Source: Rhizobium sp. BK196
GTDB taxonomy: Bacteria; Pseudomonadota; Alphaproteobacteria; Rhizobiales; Rhizobiaceae
DNA length: 64,000 bases
Direction: 5' to 3'
Assembly (NCBI RefSeq): GCF_014193255.1
Contig: NZ_JACHZB010000008.1
Span: 1-64,000 of the forward strand
Shown here: positions 24,498 through 33,051 of the stretch, in pieces
Layout of the letters: each line of letters begins with the position of its first letter
Position numbering within the stretch: position 1 is the first letter of the stretch
The notes under the pieces: generated by a model
The model's input: only the letters and a program-made list of their open reading frames with translations
Told to the model about the DNA's origin: nothing
Databases searched by the model: none
Position numbers and translations under genes: made by a program

Positions 24498-27400
24498 TTA
24501 GATGGCCTTGGCACCCGGTTTGTTACGCTCCAGAAGCGCCTTCACCGTGTCGTCATTGACCTTCCCGGTCGGCTCCTGGCCGATCGACTTCTGGAAGTTC
24601 TTGATGGCGCTTACCGTCTTTGTGCCCATTTCTCCATCCGGCGGACCGGCGTCGAAGCCGTTATTGTTGAGGATCGCCTGGATGTTGCGGATCGCCTTCT
24701 TCATGTCGATGGTTGCCGTCTTCGGGGCAGCGCCACTTGCCCATGCGTCCGGGATCTCGATGCCGTTCGCCTTGTTGTCGAGCGGCTGCGGTTTCCAGAG
24801 ATCGGCCTTGGCGCGGGCGCGCTCGAGCTGATCCGGCTTCATGGCTTTCGCCACTTCGTCGCGTTTCTGGGCGGCGTCCTTGTCGCCGGCTTTGGCGGCG
24901 ATCGCAAACCACTTGTAGGACTCTTCCAGATCCGCCGGCACGCCGTTGCCGCGAGCGCAGAGGATGGCGAGGTTGAACTGGCTGTCGGTGATGCCGAGAT
25001 CCGCAGCCTTCTGGAACCAGGAGGCCGCCGTCGTGTAATCCTGCTGGCCGAGTGCGCCGGAGGCGTAGAGTACGGCGAGATTGTGCATGGCGCTGGCATT
25101 GCCCTGGCCTGCGGCTCGTTCGTAGAGGGTCTTGGCCTTCTGCACGTCGCGATCGACGCCGTTACCCTTCTCATACATGCTGCCGAGACGGTACTGCGCA
25201 GGCGCAAAGCCCTTGTCGGCGGAAAGCTGATACCAGTTTGCAGCCTGCTTCTGATCGGCGACGAGGCCGTTGCGGCCTTCGGTATAACGCGCACCGATTT
25301 CGAAGAGCGCCAACGCGTCGCCGTTGCGCGCGGCATCGGCAAGCGGCTGCGGCTGGATCGTATCGGGAACGGTGATCGAGGCGGCCGGGGGGGCGGCAGG
25401 CACCGCTGCCGGCGCCAAGGGCGCGCTTGGAACGACGCCGGACGCATCCTGTGCCGGTGCCTGGCTGAAATCCCCGGCACCTTCGCCGTCGAGCGGCGTG
25501 GTGTCGGTCAGGTGATCGTGCGTTGTCGCCTGTGGCTCTCCCGGAGCGGCTGTTTCGGGAGCGGGCTCTGGTGGCAATGCGGGCAGCTGGCTGGCCGTTT
25601 CCGGTGCCGTTGTTTCCGGCGCAACCGGGGCTGGCGCTGCCATGCTTGATTGCGGCGTTTCGGTCTCCCCGGTCAGAGCCGAGATTTCAACCGGCGGCGG
25701 CGCCTTCTGACCTGTCGTCAGCGTACGGGCGAGTGGGAAGGCCATGATGGCAAGCAGCACGGCGCCGACCGCCAGCAGGATCGGCCGGCGGAAGCGCGAA
25801 AACGCCCCGCCCTGCCCGGATTTCTCCGGCTTTGCCGCGCGGCGTTCGGCGCGGGTCGCCGGTTTTGCGTTATTGTCGATCTCCATGGCTGCGGCCTGCG
25901 CGGCGCGGCGTGCCGCGGCTATGTAGTCCGCACGATCGTTTTCGGTGGCCGGCTTGCCGCGCTGGGCGTTCTGGCTGGCGCGCACGCGCTCCAGAATCTT
26001 CTTGACGTCTGGCGCGCCCGACCCCGGTTCCAAGAGCTCGTTTGCCGCCTCAGTAGGCACCACGTCGACGGGATCGATCGACGGAGCGGGATTGATGACC
26101 GTGCGTTCGACAGCAGCCTTCGGTTCCGTCTTGCGTGAAGGCATCAGCTTCCGGCCAATGCCGGCAAGAAGGCTGCTTTTGGCGGCAAGAGCGGGTTTTG
26201 CCGGCTGGCTTGCTTCGATGGCGATCGCGCTGGTGCCGTCGGCCAATGCCGGTTCAGGCTTACGGCTCGGCACCTCTTCGGTCATATCGCCCGTGCGCAG
26301 CACCGGCGAAGCCTTCGGCGCCTGCATCACAGGAGCTTTAGCCGACTCCCGGCCTGCGTCGACCAGTGCATAGGGATCCACGTCGAAATCGACGTCTGCA
26401 GCCGGCATCCGGGTGGCGGCCGGGCGCACTCGCTCTTCCATCGTGTCCAGCCTGTCGGCAATGTGCAGCAGCGTCTCGTGCAGGGCCTGGAAGGTCTTGT
26501 GGGTGCGCTCCTCGCTGTCGCGGCTCAGATCTTCGAGGTTCCGCAGATCTTCGGCGAGCGCGATGAGGGCCGACATGTCGCTCTCTGCGGGCGTAGCGCC
26601 CTGCGCTCCGCCGTTGCGCGAATAGGCATCGACCACGGCCTCAGCCGCTTGCCGCGCTGCCTCGATAATATATTCGTCGTTGGTTGCGATATAATCTTCG
26701 ATTGCGCCCATGCGGCGGTCGAGATCTGCTGATACTTCGCGCGGCGCGTTCAGGAGCTCGGAGAGATTTGCAATCTGCTCCTCGAGGTTCTTCAGCGCGC
26801 GCATGTCGGTCGGCGGCGCCGCCGTACTTTCCTCCAGCCGCGCGGCGATGTCGCTGAGCCGCCCTTCGAGACGCTGAAAGGCCCTGTCGTCGATAACAGG
26901 CGCCGGGGCAGGGCGAATTTCCATTTCGTCGATGCGGCGTGCGAGATGGTCGAGCCGTTCGGCAAGCGCGTCATTGACCGAACCGTTTTCCAGCGCATCG
27001 ATCTTGCGGGAGATATCCGAGAGCGCGCGGGTCAGGTCCTGCTGCGGCGCCGTCTTCTGCGTACGCTCGAGCAGAAGGGAAAGGTGTTCCAGCCGCTCGT
27101 CGAGCCGTGAGGTCGCTTCCGTTTTGGTGAGGTCTTCCACGCGCGCCGTCAGCGCTTCCAGCCGGTCCGCCATATCGTCGGCGGGATTGAGGCGGCTCAT
27201 GGCGGCACGGCTCATCAGTTCGATCTGATCGCCAAGTGCGGAAAGGCGGTTTTCCAGCCGCTGCATCAGTGCCGGGTCGATGCCGGTGGCAGTGCGTCCG
27301 CCGGCGGCGATCGCGCGGCTGATCTCGTCGAGCCGCGTATCCATGGCGGCGAACTGTTCGGACATGATCCGATCGTGTGGCTGGATCAGGTTGCCGAACT

Positions 27401-28250
27401 GCTCGACAGCGGAGGCGATGGTGATGAGCTTGTCTTCCAGCGCCTGCACGGCCGGGCTTTCGCCCATGCCACCGAGATGCCGCTTGATGTCGTCAAGCCT
27501 GTAGGCAAGCGAGACCAGCTCTTCCTGCAGCCCGGCCGTGTCGAGCTCCGCCAGGCGGTTTTCCACACTGTCCCAACGCTGTTCCATGTGGCGCATCGAA
27601 TCCTCGCGCGCCAGGCCGTCCATCAGCGAGCGCAGCTCTTCGAATTCGTTGCGCAGGCCGGTTGCTTCCGGTCCGGCCGAGCGGCTGGTGAGCTGCGCAA
27701 TGCTCTGCGACAGACGCCCCATGTCGGCGCGGATGTCGTCGGCGAAATGTCGGTCCTGCGCGCTCGCCTTGATTTCCCTCAGTTCCGTGCGCAGCGCATT
27801 CATCTCGCGCGTGACACCTTCGGAAATGTCGCGCTTCAGGTCCTGCCGTAGGTTCACGAGCGCCTGGGCGATTTCGGTCATCGTGTCGCCGGAGGCGCGC
27901 AGGCCAGGTGCCGCCGGCTGCGGCGCCGGAGCGCGCTGCGGGGCTGGCGCGAGAGCAGGTTCACGCAGAAGAGCCGGTGCAGCTTCGCGCGTATAGGCGC
28001 GCTCGCGGTTCTCTCTGGTGGCGTCGAGTGCACGCTGGCGTTGCCGGATTTCCGCCAGCGGATCGGCTGTGCGGGGCGCGTAGGAACTGGCATAGGGATC
28101 GCGTTCGGGCTTCGGATCGCGGGGCCGCTGTTCGCGCCCGCTGCCCATCAGGCCCTCGATTCGCGCTTCCAGCCCCTCGATAGTGCGGTTCAACGCATCG
28201 AGCGAGGTCCTGTCGGAATGCCGGGAAGAATGTGATCGCGATCCGTTCAT
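24498..28250 (-). CDS. podJ: PodJ-like polar scaffold with Sel1 repeats and peptidoglycan-binding domain
   Basis: 1250 residues. About 1-760 is an acidic and Arg-rich cytoplasmic region with long coiled-coil segments (repeating LEDRLEHL-type heptads), then a Pro-rich part. One membrane helix lies at about 818-840. The periplasmic part has a Pro/Ala-rich linker, at least four Sel1-type repeats (about 970-1125; e.g. QYRLGSMYEKGNG, MHNLAVLYASG), and a C-terminal peptidoglycan-binding domain (about 1183-1250, NIQAILNNNGFDAGPPDGEMGTKT split by normal turns). This order matches PodJ of Caulobacter, S. meliloti and Agrobacterium, which marks the new pole and organises polar growth or flagella. Monocistronic. 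Confidence 0.9.
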   Translation of the reverse strand: MNGSRSHSSRHSDRTSLDALNRTIEGLEARIEGLMGSGREQRPRDPKPERDPYASSYAPRTADPLAEIRQRQRALDATRENRERAYTREAAPALLREPALAPAPQRAPAPQPAAPGLRASGDTMTEIAQALVNLRQDLKRDISEGVTREMNALRTELREIKASAQDRHFADDIRADMGRLSQSIAQLTSRSAGPEATGLRNEFEELRSLMDGLAREDSMRHMEQRWDSVENRLAELDTAGLQEELVSLAYRLDDIKRHLGGMGESPAVQALEDKLITIASAVEQFGNLIQPHDRIMSEQFAAMDTRLDEISRAIAAGGRTATGIDPALMQRLENRLSALGDQIELMSRAAMSRLNPADDMADRLEALTARVEDLTKTEATSRLDERLEHLSLLLERTQKTAPQQDLTRALSDISRKIDALENGSVNDALAERLDHLARRIDEMEIRPAPAPVIDDRAFQRLEGRLSDIAARLEESTAAPPTDMRALKNLEEQIANLSELLNAPREVSADLDRRMGAIEDYIATNDEYIIEAARQAAEAVVDAYSRNGGAQGATPAESDMSALIALAEDLRNLEDLSRDSEERTHKTFQALHETLLHIADRLDTMEERVRPAATRMPAADVDFDVDPYALVDAGRESAKAPVMQAPKASPVLRTGDMTEEVPSRKPEPALADGTSAIAIEASQPAKPALAAKSSLLAGIGRKLMPSRKTEPKAAVERTVINPAPSIDPVDVVPTEAANELLEPGSGAPDVKKILERVRASQNAQRGKPATENDRADYIAAARRAAQAAAMEIDNNAKPATRAERRAAKPEKSGQGGAFSRFRRPILLAVGAVLLAIMAFPLARTLTTGQKAPPPVEISALTGETETPQSSMAAPAPVAPETTAPETASQLPALPPEPAPETAAPGEPQATTHDHLTDTTPLDGEGAGDFSQAPAQDASGVVPSAPLAPAAVPAAPPAASITVPDTIQPQPLADAARNGDALALFEIGARYTEGRNGLVADQKQAANWYQLSADKGFAPAQYRLGSMYEKGNGVDRDVQKAKTLYERAAGQGNASAMHNLAVLYASGALGQQDYTTAASWFQKAADLGITDSQFNLAILCARGNGVPADLEESYKWFAIAAKAGDKDAAQKRDEVAKAMKPDQLERARAKADLWKPQPLDNKANGIEIPDAWASGAAPKTATIDMKKAIRNIQAILNNNGFDAGPPDGEMGTKTVSAIKNFQKSIGQEPTGKVNDDTVKALLERNKPGAKAI

Positions 28251-28535
28251 GTTCTTGCTCGCTTCGACTGCCCGGTCTGGGCTCGATCATTGCCTTTTCC
28301 GAAGCATACCGGAGCACACGTCGGAGAGCGCCATCCATAAGGGAATAGTCAATTAGACTTTCCTCAGGCTGGATAGTCTTTCGGCGACATTCCTGAAACG
28401 CGAGACAAAGAAAAGGAATGCAGATCGCCAATGCTCACCGCGCACCTTTTACGAAACGTGGTAAAGAACTCGTTAACCCGGATGAGAATTTTTTAACTTT
28501 TGCGCTCTTCCTACCAATTCGGGGGGCGCAAATCT

Positions 28536-28901
28536 TCAGATCGGCCGCTTGTACTGCAGCTCGATCTTCACGCCCTCAGGCCCGTAGATGAATACCTGTC
28601 CGAGGTCGGTGTCCGGAATATCGCGATATTCGTACCGATAGCCGCCGGCTTTGATGCGAGCAAGCGCCGGTTCGAATTCGAAGAGGCTGAAGGCCACATG
28701 GTTGAAGATGCCGGGCGGAAAATCGTCAGCCCGCTCCGTCAGGCTCAGATGGATCACCGGCTTGTCGTCGAGATAAAGCCAGTGACCGCGCGAGGGAAAG
28801 GGCGGCCGATAGCCTTCCTTTACGCCAAGAATGTTTTCGAAAAAAGCGATCATGGCAGGCGCATCGCGTGTATCGATCGTCACATGGTCCAGACGCAGCA
28901 T
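28536..28901 (-). CDS. VOC family protein
   Basis: 121 residues from the ATG at 28901, preceded by GGGAGGGAACG. It begins MLRLDHVTIDT with the first metal-ligand His, continues FFENILGVKEG, and has IFNHVAF (second His) and VFIYGPEGVKIELQY (terminal Glu). This is the complete pattern of a one-module vicinal-oxygen-chelate enzyme, probably a dimeric glyoxalase/dioxygenase relative. Downstream of the SDR gene in the same direction, 88 bases apart. The substrate is not readable. Confidence 0.88.
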   Translation of the reverse strand: MLRLDHVTIDTRDAPAMIAFFENILGVKEGYRPPFPSRGHWLYLDDKPVIHLSLTERADDFPPGIFNHVAFSLFEFEPALARIKAGGYRYEYRDIPDTDLGQVFIYGPEGVKIELQYKRPI

Positions 28902-28989
28902 CGTTCCCTCCCAGGCTGTCGAAACTGGTCCGATCCTACCGGTTTCGACGCTTTCGGGAAACATGTATGCTCTATCGAGACCGGCTGAA

Positions 28990-29691
28990 TCAGAAGTTTT
29001 CCGTCCAGGGCCGCAACTCCACCTCCTGCGACCAGGCGCTGCGGTGCTGTAGCAGCACGTCGATATAGGATTGCGCGATCGCATCGGGCGAAAGCGTATC
29101 GTCTGGCTTGTCTTCCCTATCCGGCCTCGTGGCGGAGCGCACGGCACCATCAATGATGAAATGCGCCACATGGATCCCAAGTGGCCCAAGCTCGCGGGCA
29201 GCGCTTTGTGCCAAACCCCGCAGCGCGAATTTTCCCATGGCAAAGGGCGCCGATTGCGCATAGCCCTTGATGCTGGCCGTCGCCCCCGTCAGCAGGATAG
29301 CCCCGCGCCCTTTCGAGATCATGCGTTTGGCTGCCTGCTGGGTAACGAGAAAGCCGCCAAAGGCGCTAGTGGCGATCGCCTGCTGCACCTCTGCGGGATC
29401 GAGCTCGGCAATCGGCCCGCGCACCCGGCCGCTGGCATTGTAGATGACGATGTCTGGCTCGCCGATTTCGGCATCGAGGCGCTCGAAGAGGGCAGAAACC
29501 GCCGCGGGCTGTGAAGCGTCGGTAGCAAAAGCCTTCGCCCCGGTTTGATCGAGCAAAGGTCCGAGCTTGCCGATATTGCGCGCCGCAAGGCTCACTTTGA
29601 CGCCGCGCTCTGCAAGCTTGCGGGCAAGCGAGCCGCTGATGCCGGAACCGGCGCCGACAATAAGCGCGCTGCGATAGGGAAACTCGACCAT
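28990..29691 (-). CDS. Short-chain dehydrogenase/reductase family protein with altered active site
   Basis: 233 residues from the ATG at 29691 (AAGGAGAAGATC upstream). The NAD(P)-binding turn is ALIVGAGSGISGSLA. The usual catalytic Tyr-x-x-x-Lys appears as F-A-M-G-K, so Tyr is Phe while Lys remains; the motif NAS (Asn-Ala-Ser) at IVIYNASG is present. This variation is known in some SDR subgroups but lowers confidence in ordinary dehydrogenase activity. It lies in a minus-strand run with VOC, Tag and an unknown gene. Confidence 0.85.
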   Translation of the reverse strand: MVEFPYRSALIVGAGSGISGSLARKLAERGVKVSLAARNIGKLGPLLDQTGAKAFATDASQPAAVSALFERLDAEIGEPDIVIYNASGRVRGPIAELDPAEVQQAIATSAFGGFLVTQQAAKRMISKGRGAILLTGATASIKGYAQSAPFAMGKFALRGLAQSAARELGPLGIHVAHFIIDGAVRSATRPDREDKPDDTLSPDAIAQSYIDVLLQHRSAWSQEVELRPWTENF

Positions 29692-29767
29692 GATCTTCTC
29701 CTTCGGATGAACCTTCCGGAGAGGTAGGCAGTCGCAGCCTGTCAAAAAACCGCTGCCCGGAAATATT

Positions 29768-30451
29768 TCACTCCTGGGGCGCGTCGATCGAAAGCCCGCA
29801 GATGCGCGAGAGGTAGGCGAGCGGCAGTCCCGTTTCCTTGGCCCAGCGGTTGAACGTCTGCTGGATCAGCTGCTGATCCTTCTTGCCGGTGCCGGATGCC
29901 GAAAGCGGCACGCCCGCATCCCTCAGGCAGGCCAGCACATCCCTCGTCATGATGAAGCAGTCGCGGCCGATGCCGCGCAGAAAATATTGTCCCGTGCCGC
30001 CGCTCAGCCGGCTGCCGCGTTTGGTGAGCACCTCAAGCAGGCCGATATGGTCCTCGGGCGGCCAATCGGCGAAGAAGGCGCCGGCGCTGCCGGCCTCATT
30101 CGCAAGCTCCCGCACGAAGGCGGCATTGGCGCGTACCGACATGATCTTTGCGCCGTTCCTGACGATGCGGTCGTCGCTGGTCAGATCATGCCAGTATTCG
30201 TCGGGAGCGATATTGAGGGCTGCAGGGTCGAAGCCGTCGAACGCTTCTTCGAAACCCGGCCATTTGTTGTCGATGACTTTGTGTACGAAGCCACTGTAGA
30301 AGATCCGCCGCGTCATCTGCGAAAGAATGCGATCGTCCGGCAGAGCGCGCAACGCCTCACGGTCAGGCATGGCCGGCAGCATCGCTTTCAGCGCATCGGC
30401 TCCGCCTTTTCTTTGCTCGGCGCGCCGGCGGATGATGTCGAAATCGCTCAA
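29768..30451 (-). CDS. DNA-3-methyladenine glycosylase I family protein
   Basis: 227 residues if it begins at the TTG at 30451 (GGGAG seven bases upstream); the frame is open 11 codons further to another TTG. Matches the Tag-type helix-hairpin-helix glycosylases: RIFYSGFVHKVIDNKWPGFEEAF in two parts, LTSDDRIVRNGAKI, and a C-terminal GRDCFIMTRDVLACLR. This enzyme class excises 3-methyladenine from alkylated DNA. Family members of this length form a branch apart from E. coli Tag. Start choice is uncertain. Confidence 0.85.
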   Translation of the reverse strand: MSDFDIIRRRAEQRKGGADALKAMLPAMPDREALRALPDDRILSQMTRRIFYSGFVHKVIDNKWPGFEEAFDGFDPAALNIAPDEYWHDLTSDDRIVRNGAKIMSVRANAAFVRELANEAGSAGAFFADWPPEDHIGLLEVLTKRGSRLSGGTGQYFLRGIGRDCFIMTRDVLACLRDAGVPLSASGTGKKDQQLIQQTFNRWAKETGLPLAYLSRICGLSIDAPQE

Positions 30452-30528
30452 AGCTTGGCTCCCGAATGGACGTTGCTGGCGCAAGCCTATTCCGGGAACC
30501 GTTGTGTCTCAAGCCGTCTGGTCGATGC

Positions 30529-30918
30529 TCAAGCGGCAACCGATTCGCGCACGTCGTCGAGCAGGAAATGCACGATCAGATAATCGATCTTGTAATGCCG
30601 TCCGCTATCGCTGACTTTCTCCTCGCTGCCTCCATCGGCAGGGTGCCAGGGGTGATAGTGCGGGTTGGTGGCGATCAGCGTTACCGCCTTGCCGGCATAA
30701 GGGCCTTCTGCCGGCCGGAAGCGCATTTCGGCGAGCGGCCAGATGCGTTCATAGGTTTCCATGGGGATGCGCACCCTCAGAGCTTTGCGCGGAGCCGGCG
30801 GTTCATCATGCGCAACCAGTCTCTCGCCGTTGACCGGCTCGACTGTTATGGGCTCGATGGTCACTTCCTCGGCCGTATCGAAAACGGAATTGAACTCCGC
30901 AGGCCACGCTCTCTTCAT
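30529..30918 (-). CDS. Hypothetical protein
   Basis: 129 residues from the ATG at 30918, which has a good GGGAGGAG ribosome site. It contains a segment rich in aromatic residues and Pro (TNPHYHPWHPADGG) near residue 90 and an acidic C-terminus. No signal peptide, membrane helix or known motif. It is divergent from the beta-oxidation operon, whose palindrome lies about 120 bases upstream of this start. I do not recognise the family. Confidence 0.7.
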   Translation of the reverse strand: MKRAWPAEFNSVFDTAEEVTIEPITVEPVNGERLVAHDEPPAPRKALRVRIPMETYERIWPLAEMRFRPAEGPYAGKAVTLIATNPHYHPWHPADGGSEEKVSDSGRHYKIDYLIVHFLLDDVRESVAA

Positions 30919-31038
30919 GAACAGCTCCTCCCAGGCTTTTCTAAAGTCGCATAAGGAGTGTAGCGCGCTTAGCCGGAGAAGCAACGGACTATTCCAAGGC
31001 TCTTCGCACCAGTTCACAAAATCGCCCACAAGCAGAAT

Positions 31039-31066
31039 TTGACGTTTACGCAAACGTCAATATTTT
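31039..31066 (+). promoter_or_regulatory. Perfect palindrome overlapping the likely fad promoter
   Basis: TTGACGTTT (31039-31047) and AAACGTCAA (31052-31060) are perfect 9-bp arms around ACGC. A -35-like TTGACG (31039-31044) and a -10-like TATTTT (31061-31066), 16 bases apart, mean the palindrome covers the spacer, which suits a repressor or a MerR-type regulator. It resembles, by recollection, LiuR-type sites of fatty-acid and branched-chain amino-acid genes. Confidence 0.6.
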
Positions 31067-31122
31067 GTAAGAGAGTCTCAAAGCCGGAGCGATCCGGTTG
31101 CCGAATTGGAGGAATTCGAACG

Positions 31123-32913
31123 ATGCCAGTCTACAAGGCCCCGGTGAACGACACGCTCTTCGTGCTGAACGACGTGCTGGGTCTCGAGCGCTACAACAAT
31201 CTCCCGGGTTTTGCCGATGCCACGCCTGATATGGTGGAGGCCATCCTGGGCGAGGCGGCGAAGGTGGCCGAGGAAGTCCTGTTCCCCCTCAATTATTCCG
31301 GGGACCAGGAGGGCTGCCTGCGCCGCGACGATGGCACGGTCTCGACGCCGAAGGGTTTCAGAGAAGCCTATCAGGCTTATCGAGAAGGCGGCTGGATCGG
31401 TCTTGCCGTGCCGGAAGAATTCGGCGGCCAGGGCCTGCCCTACACGCTGCACGCTGCCGTCGGCGAATATACTTCGGCGGCCAATATGTCATTGATGATG
31501 TATCCGGGTCTGACGCAGGGGGCTATCGCTGCGATCCTCGTCCACGGCACTGACGAGCAGAAGAGCACCTACTTGCCGAAGATGGTGGAAGGCAGCTGGT
31601 CCGGCACCATGAACCTCACCGAGCCGCATTGCGGCACCGATCTCGGCATGCTGCGCACCAAGGCAGTGCCGCAGACTGATGGCAGCTACAAGATATCAGG
31701 TCAAAAGATATTCATCTCCGCCGGCGAGCATGACTTGGCCGACAACATCATTCACTTGGTGCTGGCCCGCATCGAAGGCGCGCCTGAGGGCACCAAAGGC
31801 ATCTCGCTCTTCATCGTTCCGAAATTCCTCGTCAAGGACGGCGCGCCCGGCGCCCGCAACGCCGTCTCCTGCGGTGCCATCGAACACAAGATGGGCATCC
31901 ACGGCAACGCCACCTGCGTCATGAACTACGACGAGGCGACCGGCTATCTGATCGGCGCGGAAAACCGCGGCCTCAATGCCATGTTCGTGATGATGAACGA
32001 GGCCCGCCTGATGGTCGGCCTGCAGGGCATCGCCATTTCCGAGGTCGCCTATCAGAACGCCGCCAATTACGCCCGCGATCGCATCCAGGGTCGCTCGCTG
32101 TCCGGCGTGAAGGCGCCGGACAAGAAGGCCGATCCGATCATCGTCCATCCCGATATCCGCCGCTCGCTGATGACCATCCGCGCCTTCAACGAGGCCGGCC
32201 GCGCCTTCCTGCTCTGGACCGCGCTGAAATCCGATATCGCCCACCGCGCCAGCGATAGCAACGAGCGCCAGACCGCCGACGATATTCTCGGCCTCGTCAC
32301 CCCGATCCTGAAGGGCGTGATGACCGACAAGGGTTTCGACCACGCCGTCATGGCCCAACAGGTCTTCGGCGGTCACGGCTATATCGAAGAGCATGGCATG
32401 AGCCAGTATGTGCGCGATGCCCGCATCGCCATGATCTACGAAGGCGCGAACGGCATCCAGGCGCTCGATCTCGTCGGCCGCAAGCTGGCGCTGAACGGCG
32501 GCCGCGCCGCAATGGCGCTCTTCAAGGAAATCGGCGATTTCTGCGAAGAAAACCGCAATGACGAGCAGCTCAGCTTCTTCACCAAGCACCTGAAGAAGGG
32601 CTTGAACGATGTTCAGGGCGCGACCATGTGGTTCATGCAGAATGCCATGGCAAAGCCCGACAATGCCGGTGCGGGTTCCACCGATTACATGCACCTCTTC
32701 GGCCTCGTCGTTCTCGGCTATATGTGGGCGCGCATGGCCAAAGCCGCCCACGAACGCCTTGCCGTCGGCGATGCCAGGGAGGACTATCTGAAGAACAAGC
32801 TGATCACGGCGAGATTCTTCATGGAGCGCATCATGCCTGAAACTGCACTGCGCAAGGCCCGCATCGAAACCGGCGCCGACACGATGATGGAACTCGCCGC
32901 CGAAGCATTTTGA
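31123..32913 (+). CDS. Acyl-CoA dehydrogenase
   Basis: 596 residues from the ATG at 31123 (GGAGG-like site nearby). A long acyl-CoA dehydrogenase of the FadE5/AidB-like type with its own N-terminal extension (MPVYKAPVNDTLFVLNDV). FAD domain blocks: WSGTMNLTEPHCGTDL, GQKIFISAGEHD, and the large C-terminal helical domain with QVFGGHGYIEEHGMSQYVRD and YEGANGIQALDLVGRK, where the Glu of the YEG motif is the usual catalytic base. First gene of the beta-oxidation operon; oxidises acyl-CoA to enoyl-CoA, with electrons to ETF. Confidence 0.95.
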   Translation: MPVYKAPVNDTLFVLNDVLGLERYNNLPGFADATPDMVEAILGEAAKVAEEVLFPLNYSGDQEGCLRRDDGTVSTPKGFREAYQAYREGGWIGLAVPEEFGGQGLPYTLHAAVGEYTSAANMSLMMYPGLTQGAIAAILVHGTDEQKSTYLPKMVEGSWSGTMNLTEPHCGTDLGMLRTKAVPQTDGSYKISGQKIFISAGEHDLADNIIHLVLARIEGAPEGTKGISLFIVPKFLVKDGAPGARNAVSCGAIEHKMGIHGNATCVMNYDEATGYLIGAENRGLNAMFVMMNEARLMVGLQGIAISEVAYQNAANYARDRIQGRSLSGVKAPDKKADPIIVHPDIRRSLMTIRAFNEAGRAFLLWTALKSDIAHRASDSNERQTADDILGLVTPILKGVMTDKGFDHAVMAQQVFGGHGYIEEHGMSQYVRDARIAMIYEGANGIQALDLVGRKLALNGGRAAMALFKEIGDFCEENRNDEQLSFFTKHLKKGLNDVQGATMWFMQNAMAKPDNAGAGSTDYMHLFGLVVLGYMWARMAKAAHERLAVGDAREDYLKNKLITARFFMERIMPETALRKARIETGADTMMELAAEAF

Positions 32914-32921
32914 TCGCGACC

Positions 32922-32944
32922 CCTTCTCCCCCGCGGGGAGAAGG
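32922..32944. repeat. Intergenic hairpin within the fad operon
   Basis: CCTTCTCCCC (32922-32931) and GGGGAGAAGG (32935-32944) form a perfect 10-bp stem with a 3-base loop, just after the acyl-CoA dehydrogenase stop. Similar C-rich hairpins are frequent between rhizobial genes. It may modulate read-through or mRNA stability between the first and second genes. Confidence 0.6.
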
Positions 32945-33051
32945 TGACCCGAAAGGCCGGATGAGGGGGCCGCAGACGCAGGTTTTTCCGCTTCGGCCTG
33001 CCGGAACAGCAAAATTCACCGGCGCCTCTGCGCCGCCAGGGAGATGAGACA

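Noticed and set aside
24267..25649. A 460-codon open frame on the plus strand
   Set aside because: It is antisense to the Sel1 and peptidoglycan-binding part of the PodJ-like gene.
31696..33012. A 438-codon open frame on the minus strand
   Set aside because: It is a shadow of the acyl-CoA dehydrogenase gene.
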